From Psychrobacillus sp. BL-248-WT-3 (lineage in GTDB: Bacteria; Bacillota; Bacilli; Bacillales_A; Planococcaceae): DNA of 64,000 nt. Shown in pieces: positions 47,358 through 56,406 of this stretch. The stretch is from assembly GCF_012843435.1 (NCBI RefSeq), contig NZ_JABAFC010000005.1, positions 62,001 to 126,000 on the forward strand. Direction: 5' to 3'. Numbering within the stretch: the stretch's first letter is position 1; every line of letters starts with the position of its first letter. The notes below the pieces were generated by a model. That model saw only the letters and a list, made by a program, of their open reading frames with translations. It did not search any database and was not told the DNA's origin. Position numbers and translations under genes: made by a program.

Positions 47358-48812
47358 ATTTATCCAATAAAAGAGCTATTAGAGGGTCTGGAATATAAGA
47401 TATTTGGAGATTTAAATGGTATAACGGTTCATCGTTTTATAGATCATTCCAAACAAATACAGCTTGGAGATGTATTTGTCTGGGAATCCAACAATCGTAC
47501 CTTTGTAGAAGAAGCAATCCAAAGAGGGGCTAATCTAGTCATTACTCAGCATTATATTCCAGACTGTAGTGTTCCACAAATCGTTCTTCCATCAGATATG
47601 TTTTTGCTAAAAGACAAGATTGCGTATTTAACCTATAAAAAATATGGACAAAAAATAAAGACAGTAGGCATTACAGGTACCAATGGCAAAACTACCGTTG
47701 CTTCTTTTATTGGGCAGCTATTGAAGCAACAACAGAAGTCAGTATGTGTAATTGGTACTCTAGGGGTCTATGTGAATGGTGAAAAATTGGAAAGACAATT
47801 TAGAAACAATACCACTCTACCTTTTTATGATTTCATCCAGGTAGTGAGGTATTGTTATGACCATGATGTGGAATACATCGTATTAGAAGCCTCTTCTCAA
47901 GGCTTGTTGGATAACCGATTAGGAAGTTATCCAATGGACGTAGCTGTATTTTTAAATATTGGAAAAGACCATCTAGAGTTTCATGGCGGGATGGTGCCAT
48001 ATAAAAAATCTAAGGAGCTACTCATTCCATTAGCGAGAAAGCTAGTAGTTAATAATAATGATGAATGGTGTCGTTCAATTGCACAAAAAGCATATATACC
48101 AACAATTCGATTCGGAAATCAGAAAGGTAACGATGTAATTTTTAGTAATGAAAAATATTTAAATGAAGAAGTTAAGTATGAATATGAAGTAAATGGAAAA
48201 GAGACGTCTGTCATCATGAGGAATAGTGGATATCATAATGGGATGAATTTAGCTGCTGCACTTGGTGCAATGTTAGGGCTTGGCCTCCCATGTGAGATGA
48301 TCTATCCAGTAAATTTACCGGCTGGAAGGCTACAAAGGGTACAGAATAATAAGGGGATTGAAGTATTGATAGACTACGCACATACACCTGATGCATTAGA
48401 AGCTTGTTTGTCTTCTATTACAGTTTATGCGAAGAAAAATATATTCGTTGTCTTTGGGTGTGGAGGAAATCGTGATAAGCAAAAGAGAAAATGGATGGGA
48501 GAGGTAGCTTCCAAATATGCTACTAAGGCAATTATCACTTCTGATAACCCACGAAATGAGGAACCAGAAGCAATTATCGCAGAGATTATTCAAGGGATAG
48601 ACCCTAGCAAGGTAATGGTGGAAGCTAATCGAAGAAATGCAATTCGCTTGGCATTAGCTACCGCTCAAGAAGGAGACGTCGTTCTAATAGCGGGAAAAGG
48701 GCATGAAAAAGAACAAATTATTAAAGAAGTTGTTTTACCCTTTTCTGATCTTGAAGTAGTTCAGTCTTATTTTGATGAAGGTGTAATAACAAAAAATGAT
48801 CCGGTTGCATGA
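47358..48812 (+). CDS. second MurE-like ligase, predicted meso-DAP-adding
   Basis: Mur ligase of about 484 residues if started at ATT 47358. This ATT lies 9 bases after GGGAGTGAG, and the frame is open from TGA 47349-47351. No ATG, GTG or TTG occurs in frame before 47598, which would cut off the N-terminal UDP-binding domain. Motifs: GITGTNGKTT (about 104-113), a YKKSKELL lysine likely to be carbamoylated, HTPDALE, then DNPR (about 396-399) and GKGHE. In MurE, DNPR and the Glu of GKGHE mark meso-diaminopimelate specificity. It lies outside any dcw cluster and diverges from an aspartokinase-like gene. Confidence 0.82.
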   Translation: MYPIKELLEGLEYKIFGDLNGITVHRFIDHSKQIQLGDVFVWESNNRTFVEEAIQRGANLVITQHYIPDCSVPQIVLPSDMFLLKDKIAYLTYKKYGQKIKTVGITGTNGKTTVASFIGQLLKQQQKSVCVIGTLGVYVNGEKLERQFRNNTTLPFYDFIQVVRYCYDHDVEYIVLEASSQGLLDNRLGSYPMDVAVFLNIGKDHLEFHGGMVPYKKSKELLIPLARKLVVNNNDEWCRSIAQKAYIPTIRFGNQKGNDVIFSNEKYLNEEVKYEYEVNGKETSVIMRNSGYHNGMNLAAALGAMLGLGLPCEMIYPVNLPAGRLQRVQNNKGIEVLIDYAHTPDALEACLSSITVYAKKNIFVVFGCGGNRDKQKRKWMGEVASKYATKAIITSDNPRNEEPEAIIAEIIQGIDPSKVMVEANRRNAIRLALATAQEGDVVLIAGKGHEKEQIIKEVVLPFSDLEVVQSYFDEGVITKNDPVA

Positions 48813-49258
48813 GCAATCTTTTTCCCATCCGGTTGGGTAACCGTGCATTCCATTACTAGCGTTTGTCTTCCTTTATGTAAGTACGTAGATGTAGCAATCA
48901 GTTGCTTTTCGGATGAAGCTTTTATGTAGTTAATCGTCATATTAGTTGTAACGGCACCTTTTCCTTCTGGATGAAGGTCTTTGTTCACTAAAAATCCCAT
49001 AGCATTATCGACCAAAGTTGCAATGACACCACCATGAGGCATATCAAAGCTGTTATGAATTAGTGGGGTAACAGGAAGTGTTACAATACATTGGTTGTCC
49101 TCAAAACGAGTGTCCATTTGAAACGTCGCATTTAGGTATGTAGGGGCAAGTCCTTCTTGTTTCTTTTTTAATCCGGTAAGGAAGTCTGTCAGTAAGCCTT
49201 TTTCCGTTTCTGAAGCTTCTTTTGTAACTTGTTCAAATAGAGTTTGTAAATTTTCCAT
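48767..49258 (-). CDS. PaaI-type hotdog thioesterase
   Basis: 163-residue hotdog-fold acyl-CoA thioesterase. The active-site region reads HNSFDMPHGGVIATLVDNAMG, with TTNMTINYIKAS in the core beta sheet. Members hydrolyse medium-chain or aryl acyl-CoA, and the substrate is unknown here. The stop lies inside the 3' end of the converging MurE-like gene (46-base overlap), so the two transcripts share an antisense region. Confidence 0.87.
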   Translation of the reverse strand: MENLQTLFEQVTKEASETEKGLLTDFLTGLKKKQEGLAPTYLNATFQMDTRFEDNQCIVTLPVTPLIHNSFDMPHGGVIATLVDNAMGFLVNKDLHPEGKGAVTTNMTINYIKASSEKQLIATSTYLHKGRQTLVMECTVTQPDGKKIAHATGSFFVITPSSK

Positions 49259-49342
49259 AGAAATTCTCCTAACACTTAAGTTATTAGTTTAACAATTGTC
49301 TCCAGTTTTCTGTTATGATAAACAGGATTGGAGGTTTTATTT

Positions 49343-49792
49343 ATGATTATGACTGATGAATGGGTGGATATAATGGATCACTCAGACCTATTATGTACAA
49401 TGATTTTATCCTCTGAACCATTTTACCTTTACTTAAATGCACATCGTGCTGTATATACAAAACCTGAACTAGTGCGGGAAATCAACAGCTTTACCCGACT
49501 GAAGGACCAATATGAAGAGGTTCAACGCTTTGGAAAATACCATCCAGATTACTCAAGAGTCATGAAAGACATTCGTGTAACTAAACGTAATCTTGATATG
49601 GTAGATGAAATAGCAGCTCTTAAGGTGGCTGAAAACGAGTTACAGGACCTCCTCGATGAGGTAAGCTTGATTATTGGTAAAACAGTCTCAGAAGGAGTCA
49701 AAGTACCTGTAAGTAATCCATTTTTCGCTTCTAGCGGTTCAAGCTGCGGTAGTGGCTGTGGAACCGGCGGGTCGTGCTCTTGCTCAGCTTAA
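49343..49792 (+). CDS. ylbF: RicF/YlbF, regulator of biofilm formation, competence and sporulation
   Basis: 149 residues of the YlbF/YmcA family, with a helical N-terminal domain and a Cys-rich tail (SSCGSGCGTGGSCSCSA) that can bind an iron-sulfur cluster. In B. subtilis YlbF (RicF), YmcA and YaaT form a complex that promotes RNase Y-dependent mRNA maturation and Spo0A-linked development. ATG 49343 has TTGGAGGT upstream. Confidence 0.92.
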   Translation: MIMTDEWVDIMDHSDLLCTMILSSEPFYLYLNAHRAVYTKPELVREINSFTRLKDQYEEVQRFGKYHPDYSRVMKDIRVTKRNLDMVDEIAALKVAENELQDLLDEVSLIIGKTVSEGVKVPVSNPFFASSGSSCGSGCGTGGSCSCSA

Positions 49793-49855
49793 GAAAATCA
49801 CAAAATTAAAAGTCAGCTAATCAAACAAATGGATAGCTGCACCAAATAAATTAGG

Positions 49856-49890
49856 AAGGATGTGTACATTAATTGTGCACATCCTTTTTT
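49856..49890 (+). terminator. terminator of ylbF
   Basis: AGGATGTG and CACATCCT form the stem with an ACA/TGT inner pair, followed by seven T residues. It may also serve the converging phosphodiesterase gene. Confidence 0.88.
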
Positions 49891-49903
49891 TACTCATAAA
49901 ATT

Positions 49904-50806
49904 CTAGTTCAACTTTAATACATCAATTGCTAGGTCAGGTCTATCTGTAATAATCCCTTTTGCTCCATTTTGAATAAGCTTTTTCATTACCTCTGGATCA
50001 TTGATGGTCCAATAATGTACTGGGATATTTAAAGTAGATAAAAATTTTATAAATCCAGGACTGTCCAGAGAAACCATTTTGGCTCTTAGCGGTAACTGAA
50101 AAATGTCCGCCTTGGGATGATATAAATGTCTAAATTGTGAAGTGTAAGCTGTGTATGCTTTTTTGACTTCTTTTTCTCCGGCACCTAAAGCAACTCTGTT
50201 TTGAGCGTAGAGGTTGAACCGATCAATTTGTTCATCAAAGAAGCTTGTTACAACTACCCGATCAAAGGCTTGTTTTTCTTCTATCAATCTCCATAGCTTA
50301 GATGGCATCAGACTACCTTCATAAGTTGCGGGGTTGTCCTTTATGTCCATATTAATGAGCATTTGTGGATAAGCATCGATTAACTCACCAAGTGTTACCA
50401 CTCGTTCACCTTTGCCTCTATAAGAAAAGCCATCTTTTATATCTTTAAAATGATACCCTATATCTGCATCTCTAAGCTCAGACAACGTGTAGTCTGCAAC
50501 CTTGCCTGTAAGATCTGTTGTTCTTTCTAATGTTTCGTCATGAAATACAATGATTTCTTCGTCTTTAGTTAATCTCAAATCAATTTCAAAGCCATGGACT
50601 CCTAATTTTGCAGCATTATCAAAAGCAGCCATGGAGCCTTCAGGAGCAAGGGCTAGTCCTCCTCGATGTGCAAGAATAATGGGATGTTCATACTTTAATG
50701 CTTCCTTTGAAGGGCGGCTATCAGGCTTTGATAAAGCTTTTGTACTAGCCCAAGCGGCACCTGCAGCAGCAGCAATTGCAAGAGCTACATTAGATTTTTT
50801 CCCCAT
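49904..50806 (-). CDS. glycerophosphodiester phosphodiesterase family protein
   Basis: 300 residues. A short N-terminal hydrophobic segment (VALAIAAAAGAAWAST) is followed by a GDPD TIM barrel. It carries the catalytic pair LAHRGG...PEGSMAAF and GFEIDLRLTKDEEIIVFHDETLERTT. The His, Glu and Asp metal ligands are present. Members hydrolyse glycerophosphodiesters or related lipids and teichoic acid fragments. The ribosome binding site is AAAGGGGG. The gene is inserted between ylbF and ylbG, which are adjacent in B. subtilis. Confidence 0.88.
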   Translation of the reverse strand: MGKKSNVALAIAAAAGAAWASTKALSKPDSRPSKEALKYEHPIILAHRGGLALAPEGSMAAFDNAAKLGVHGFEIDLRLTKDEEIIVFHDETLERTTDLTGKVADYTLSELRDADIGYHFKDIKDGFSYRGKGERVVTLGELIDAYPQMLINMDIKDNPATYEGSLMPSKLWRLIEEKQAFDRVVVTSFFDEQIDRFNLYAQNRVALGAGEKEVKKAYTAYTSQFRHLYHPKADIFQLPLRAKMVSLDSPGFIKFLSTLNIPVHYWTINDPEVMKKLIQNGAKGIITDRPDLAIDVLKLN

Positions 50807-50984
50807 ATTTTAATCCCCCTTTTTGGACTTATTCAAATTGTAGCAAGATAATAAGAACTTAACTCACTTATGTTTGCGACGATTTCTTTAATTATAGCCA
50901 ATTGATATTTAGCTGTCAGCTAGTTGTTGTTGCTATCAAAATCCTCCATATGTTATTCTTGAAGGAAGAAATGAGGGGAAGCGT

Positions 50985-51257
50985 ATGACAGAAAGACAAG
51001 GACTAATTGTCTATGTGCATCATTTAAAGCAGGCTAAATCTTTAAGAAAATACGGGCATGTCCATTATATTTCTAAAAAAATGAAATATGTCGTTTTATA
51101 TTGTGATCAGGATCAGATAGAAGCGGCTAAACAAAAGATGAATAAACTTCCTTTTGTAAAAGAAATATTAGAGTCCTATCGTCCGTTTGTAAAAACAGAA
51201 TTTGAAAATAGTAAACCAGATAAAGCTAAAGAGTATGATTATAAAATCGGTCTATAG
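50985..51257 (+). CDS. ylbG: UPF0298 family protein YlbG
   Basis: 90-residue cytoplasmic protein beginning [20 protein letters not shown], with [10 protein letters not shown] in the core, typical of YlbG. Function is unknown. GAGGGGAAG precedes the ATG. Position before rsmD agrees with B. subtilis, except for the two insertions that follow. Confidence 0.9.
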   Translation: MTERQGLIVYVHHLKQAKSLRKYGHVHYISKKMKYVVLYCDQDQIEAAKQKMNKLPFVKEILESYRPFVKTEFENSKPDKAKEYDYKIGL

Positions 51258-51261
51258 CATT

Positions 51262-51648
51262 TTATTGGAATGGTGGTATATAATGGTTTAATCTTAGGAT
51301 TCCAATGATATACTGATAAAATAAATGCGTATCTGCAAACGTCGAGGAATGCTTAATAGATATTTGTATTGGTTCAACCTGTAACTCGTTTAAAGTTTCT
51401 TTAAATGTACTTAGTCTTTTGGATTCTGGCTGTGACTGGGGAATGCCCTCACGGCAAATGTAAATTGGGAAAAATTTGGTATCATTTATGGGTTTTAGAG
51501 CAATTGCTATAGAAATATAGTCCTTCCCATTTTTGGGTGAAGAGAAGATAAATGCTCTGTAAATACGTTCCTTGTTTACACGTGCTAATTCACATAGCTC
51601 AAATGTATCTCCGTAACCTTCGCCAAGTTCTATAAAACGTTGGATCAA
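51262..51648 (-). CDS. conserved hypothetical protein (about 128 residues)
   Basis: Soluble protein beginning MIQRFIELGEGYGDTFELC if started at TTG 51648, which has AAAGGA 11 bases upstream. The alternative GTG 51657 is too close to that site. I recall similar small proteins beside ylbG in other Bacillales, sometimes labelled methylthioribose kinase. No kinase motif is visible, so I do not adopt that name. Function not recognised. Confidence 0.65.
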   Translation of the reverse strand: MIQRFIELGEGYGDTFELCELARVNKERIYRAFIFSSPKNGKDYISIAIALKPINDTKFFPIYICREGIPQSQPESKRLSTFKETLNELQVEPIQISIKHSSTFADTHLFYQYIIGILRLNHYIPPFQ

Positions 51649-51700
51649 TGAAAACACTTCCTTTCCAATTCATCTTACCACTATGTTGGAGGACAATTCC

Positions 51701-53116
51701 ATGAAAATTATTGTAGGCTTTATATCTATGCTTTTAGTAGTAACAAATTGCGTTTTATTATTATTTCAATATGAGGTGTACTCCTCCAATATAGATGAAG
51801 AAGTACAGGACTTTTCATATGAGCAAGAAGTAGATATCCAATTATTTGAAAATAGTATACAAGTAAATCATCACTTTTTTAACTTACCAAAGGAGAAAGT
51901 CTCTATTTTATGGCCAATTGCTAGTGAAAATAGGAGCTGTTTAAACGGTGCTGGAAACAGCTGTAAACGTTTTGCAGAAGACTTGAGTAGCTTTCTTGAA
52001 GATGAAGTCTCCAGTCAAAGTGTATCCTATACTTTTCCTTTGCCAAATGGCTTAAAAGAAGGAGTCGTTCTTTCTGATTTTCTCTTAAAGCTAGAAAATG
52101 GTGATGTAACCTATACAACATTACATATAACAGACTCTTTAAAAAGAGGCGGAATGTGGGTAAGTGGACTACCTAAGATTGGTAACTCTTCTTTAGACTT
52201 AATTGACTACTCACTTTCTATTGGAGAAGGTACTGTACAAGAGTTATATTGGCAACAAGAAGCTTTACCGATTCAATACCAAAATGATCATTATTCGGTC
52301 TATTCCAAGGAGCCGGTAGCGGCTGGTCTACAAAAGCTTTTAGATGAATTACAATTACCTAACACTAGACATTCTTCTATTTTAGTTGAGGATAATAAGT
52401 ACAAAGTGAACGCATCCAATATTTTATTTTTGGAAAATGAGGACTTGCCTTCTATACAGAGAGATATAGCTGTTAAAAATATTCAGGATGGCTATAATTT
52501 ACCGACCGAAAATCTTTTGCTAGCAGAAGTAGTAAGCAGCTTTCTAATGGAGTCTCCTGTGGGGGCTGAAAAGTCAATATGGATGTATGAGACCTTAACT
52601 AATTATTTGACTAATAGTCAATTGTCCGAATGGAAGTCCTTGTTGGAAAATCAGAAGGAGTTAAGTGCGGAGAAGTTGGATAAGCTATTGTCATCTCTTC
52701 TGGATTCCAAAACTTCATTTTTCGAATGGAATGATCTGCAAAACGACAAGTTCCCATTGTTGTTTGAAGATTCACGACCTGTATATATTAACGATGGCAT
52801 ACAAAAGGACATCGACGTCCTATTTAAGGATGGAAAGGTTTTGTATGCAGCAGAACCATTATTAGATGTGTTGGGCTATACGTATGACGACACAGATAAA
52901 GGTTTATACGTCCAAAATGAAACTAGGGCATTTAGATTTCCTATTCAAGAACCATTTTATGTTTATAATCAAAAAAGATATGATGCCATGTCCGAGCCCT
53001 TTGAAAAAATCGGTTCAAAATTTTATATAGAAGAGACGTGGATGATTCGTTTGTTTTTGTTGAACATAGATAAAGAGGACGGACGAATTCATTTACAAGA
53101 AGAAACGTCTAATTAA
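51701..53116 (+). CDS. exported or membrane-anchored protein of unknown function (471 residues)
   Basis: An N-terminal membrane helix (IIVGFISMLLVVTNCVLLLF) is followed by a long extracytoplasmic region. The middle is beta-rich and contains NRSCLNGAGNSCKRF with two Cys. The last 100 residues (DGIQKDIDVLFKDGKVLYAA...LLDVLGYTYDDTDKGLYVQ) resemble the stalk domain of copper-amine-oxidase-like N-terminal modules, common in Firmicute surface proteins. ATG 51701 has TTGGAGGAC upstream. It lies 16 bases before rsmD, so it may be co-transcribed with it. No B. subtilis counterpart at this place is known to me. Confidence 0.7.
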   Translation: MKIIVGFISMLLVVTNCVLLLFQYEVYSSNIDEEVQDFSYEQEVDIQLFENSIQVNHHFFNLPKEKVSILWPIASENRSCLNGAGNSCKRFAEDLSSFLEDEVSSQSVSYTFPLPNGLKEGVVLSDFLLKLENGDVTYTTLHITDSLKRGGMWVSGLPKIGNSSLDLIDYSLSIGEGTVQELYWQQEALPIQYQNDHYSVYSKEPVAAGLQKLLDELQLPNTRHSSILVEDNKYKVNASNILFLENEDLPSIQRDIAVKNIQDGYNLPTENLLLAEVVSSFLMESPVGAEKSIWMYETLTNYLTNSQLSEWKSLLENQKELSAEKLDKLLSSLLDSKTSFFEWNDLQNDKFPLLFEDSRPVYINDGIQKDIDVLFKDGKVLYAAEPLLDVLGYTYDDTDKGLYVQNETRAFRFPIQEPFYVYNQKRYDAMSEPFEKIGSKFYIEETWMIRLFLLNIDKEDGRIHLQEETSN

Positions 53117-53132
53117 TGCTGGGAGAAATAGT

Positions 53133-54189
<1,057 letters not shown>

Positions 54190-54216
54190 CCTTGCCCTCG
54201 GGCAAGGTATTTTTTT
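54190..54216 (+). terminator. terminator of rsmD-coaD
   Basis: CCTTGCC and GGCAAGG with a CTCG loop, followed by TATTTTTTT, start on the base after the coaD stop codon. Confidence 0.9.
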
Positions 54217-54231
54217 GCCTCCGATCAATAT

Positions 54232-54278
54232 ATGACAGAAGTGTTACTGGTGCCTGGCACCAGTAACACTTCTGTCAT
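54232..54278. repeat. perfect 47-bp palindrome, copy 1 (core GGTGCCTGGCACC)
   Basis: Two 23-base arms are exactly complementary around a single T at 54255. It ends directly at the ylbJ stop codon. Copy 2 at 59921-59967 matches at 18 of 23 arm positions, with the same 13-base core. No T-run follows on either strand, so it is not a classic terminator. It resembles a small dispersed palindromic element. Confidence 0.8.
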
Positions 54279-55157
54279 TTAGCCAAGTATGAAAAATAGT
54301 GGAATGATGAGCATGTTGAGCAAACGGAACATGAGGTATTTCCGAATGGGTATGCCTGCTTTTTGAGCAAGAACAATTATTTGCATATGAATACTTAAAC
54401 CGCTAAAAGCAATAATAAGAGCAATGATAAAAGGAAGATAGTAGGATCCTGATAGTATTTGTCCGGCAAGGCTAATCCCACCCGTCATTTCAAAAAGTGA
54501 GGATACAAAAACTAGGACAGTTGGTGAAATAGTTGGGATGATTTCTTTTAAAGATTCAAATACGATATAGCTAATTGTAGTAAAGAAGATAACGGTCGTC
54601 CCAATAAGTAAAAGGATTTGATAGGTTTCTTTTATGCTCTCTTGGAAGGGAGAGGTGTTAGCTTCTTTTTTGTATGTATTCATTTGAATAGGCTTGGAGA
54701 AAATAATGAATACTAGTAGGAAAATAAGGTTGACTACATGAATGATGATTAATAATTTAAGCCCCGCTATTTCTGCGTTAAATATTTCAATTCCCACAAA
54801 TCCGATCACAAACATTGGGCTAGGTGCGTGGCAAATAGCTAATAGCCAGCTTGCATTCCGGGCGTTTAAGGTGCCTATTTCCTTTAAGGAGGATATAATG
54901 GCTGCTCCACTAGGGAAGCCCCCAAGAGCTGTCAGGAGGTAAATATTAAAATAAAGTTTAAATTTGTTACTGGTAGATAAAAATTTTTTCTGAGTGCGAA
55001 TAAACATTTGAGTGATCACCAAATAAGGTAATAGGTAAGGCATGAGAGAGGTAGTGAAGATGCGCATCCCTTCTAATGCACCTTTATGTGAAACTCCAGG
55101 CTGTAAAAATAAGAGAATAATAAGTGCCCAACTGCCAACTGTAACAATAATATGCAT
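54279..55157 (-). CDS. YlbJ-like sporulation membrane protein, short form
   Basis: 292 residues with about eight membrane helices. Segments such as FTTSLMPYLLPYLVITQMFI, TALGGFPSGAAIISSLKEIG and AICHAPSPMFVIGF correspond to the nucleoside-recognition (gate) domain of YlbJ. Its best-known member is B. subtilis YlbJ, a SigE-dependent sporulation protein. That protein is about 100 residues longer, so this is a shortened or divergent relative. AAGGAA precedes the ATG. Position between coaD and ylbL matches. Confidence 0.75.
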   Translation of the reverse strand: MHIIVTVGSWALIILLFLQPGVSHKGALEGMRIFTTSLMPYLLPYLVITQMFIRTQKKFLSTSNKFKLYFNIYLLTALGGFPSGAAIISSLKEIGTLNARNASWLLAICHAPSPMFVIGFVGIEIFNAEIAGLKLLIIIHVVNLIFLLVFIIFSKPIQMNTYKKEANTSPFQESIKETYQILLLIGTTVIFFTTISYIVFESLKEIIPTISPTVLVFVSSLFEMTGGISLAGQILSGSYYLPFIIALIIAFSGLSIHMQIIVLAQKAGIPIRKYLMFRLLNMLIIPLFFILG

Positions 55158-55289
55158 TTTGCGTCATTCCTTATCTCTTAAAGGAAAACATTTTTTCCTC
55201 AAAGCGTAGTTTTTGTAAGATTTCTTTCTTGAACAGAGTTACTCATTCTTTTAAATCTTCCAGAGTTAGCAATATTTTCTTAATATGTT

Positions 55290-55318
55290 TTGTCAGTCAA
55301 AATTGGAAGTGATAAACT
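55290..55318 (+). promoter_or_regulatory. probable promoter of ylbL
   Basis: TTGTCA (55290-55295), a 17-base spacer and TAAACT (55313-55318) lie about 40 bases before the ylbL start. Confidence 0.45.
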
Positions 55319-55359
55319 TATATTTATATTTAATTATTTATGAAAGAGAGGGATAACTT

Positions 55360-56406
55360 ATGAAGAAGATAAAACCAATAGTCCTTCTTTTTATTGTTGT
55401 AATTATTTTGGCATTAGGCTTCTATCCAATGGAATCCTACATTTCAAGACCAGGCGGAGCTTATGAGCTTTCACCATTGGTACATGTTGAAAATGGAGAT
55501 GAGGATGACGAGGGTACATTAAGTCTTCTAACTATTGCTCTATCAAAGGCGACTCCTCTCACGTATGCGTACGCGAAAGTAACAGATAGTCAAAAGATTT
55601 ATCCTGCCGATCAAATTCGCCAAGAGGACGAAGATGAAGAGGAATATAATGTACGTCAATTAAAGCTTATGTCTGATTCTCAGTTTAATGCTATTACGGT
55701 GGCTTTCGATCGAGCGAAAAAACCATACACCGTTATTAATCACGGAATATTTATTTTTAATGTAGTGGATGGAGGGGGCGCTCACAATATTCTAAAACCA
55801 GGAGACAAAATTTTAGAAATGGATGATTTGTCTGATCTGACTGGAGACGTGATTGCTAAGTACTTAGCAGATAAAAAAGAGGGAGATACCGTTCGTTTAA
55901 AGGTCGAGCGGGAAGAAAAGGTGCTTACTAAAGAGGTAACCCTTAAATCGGTCCCAGGGGTCCTTGAAAAGGCTGGTATTGGTATTTCCTATACTGAAAA
56001 CAAGGTAGTAGAAACCACCCCGTCTGTAGAGATTAAATCCGACGATATTGGAGGTCCATCGGCAGGTCTAATGTTTACCCTTGAGTTATTGAACCAACTG
56101 CTTCCAGAGGACATAACAAAGGGCTACGATATTGCAGGGACTGGTGAAATGCTACAAGATGGTACTGTTGGAAGGATAGGCGGAATCGACTTAAAAGTAA
56201 TTGCTGCAGATAAAAAAGGGGTGGATTTCATGTTTGCACCCGACGATGATATACCTGAAGAAATTGTTGCTAAAAACCCAGATCTTACCTCTAACTATGA
56301 AGAAGCTTTAAAAACGGCAAAAAAAATTGGCACAAAGATGAAAATTGTGCCAGTGAAAACCATTGACGATGCAATGGAATATTTAGATAACCTAGAACCT
56401 AAATGA
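55360..56406 (+). CDS. ylbL: membrane-anchored PDZ/Lon-like protease YlbL
   Basis: 348 residues. An N-terminal membrane anchor (IVLLFIVVIILALGFYPM) is followed by a PDZ domain (GGGAHNILKPGDKILEMD region) and a C-terminal Lon-type protease domain. The Ser-Lys dyad is Ser in DDIGGPSAGLMFT and Lys in GGIDLKVIAADKKG. B. subtilis YlbL, with CtpA, cleaves the DNA-damage checkpoint protein YneA. AGAGGG precedes the ATG. The gene ends next to the converging tmcAL stop. Confidence 0.93.
   Translation: MKKIKPIVLLFIVVIILALGFYPMESYISRPGGAYELSPLVHVENGDEDDEGTLSLLTIALSKATPLTYAYAKVTDSQKIYPADQIRQEDEDEEEYNVRQLKLMSDSQFNAITVAFDRAKKPYTVINHGIFIFNVVDGGGAHNILKPGDKILEMDDLSDLTGDVIAKYLADKKEGDTVRLKVEREEKVLTKEVTLKSVPGVLEKAGIGISYTENKVVETTPSVEIKSDDIGGPSAGLMFTLELLNQLLPEDITKGYDIAGTGEMLQDGTVGRIGGIDLKVIAADKKGVDFMFAPDDDIPEEIVAKNPDLTSNYEEALKTAKKIGTKMKIVPVKTIDDAMEYLDNLEPK

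Noticed and set aside
47598-48812. MurE-like gene starting at the first ATG (404 residues)
   Set aside because: The conserved N-terminal domain is encoded in frame upstream, and no ribosome binding site precedes this ATG.
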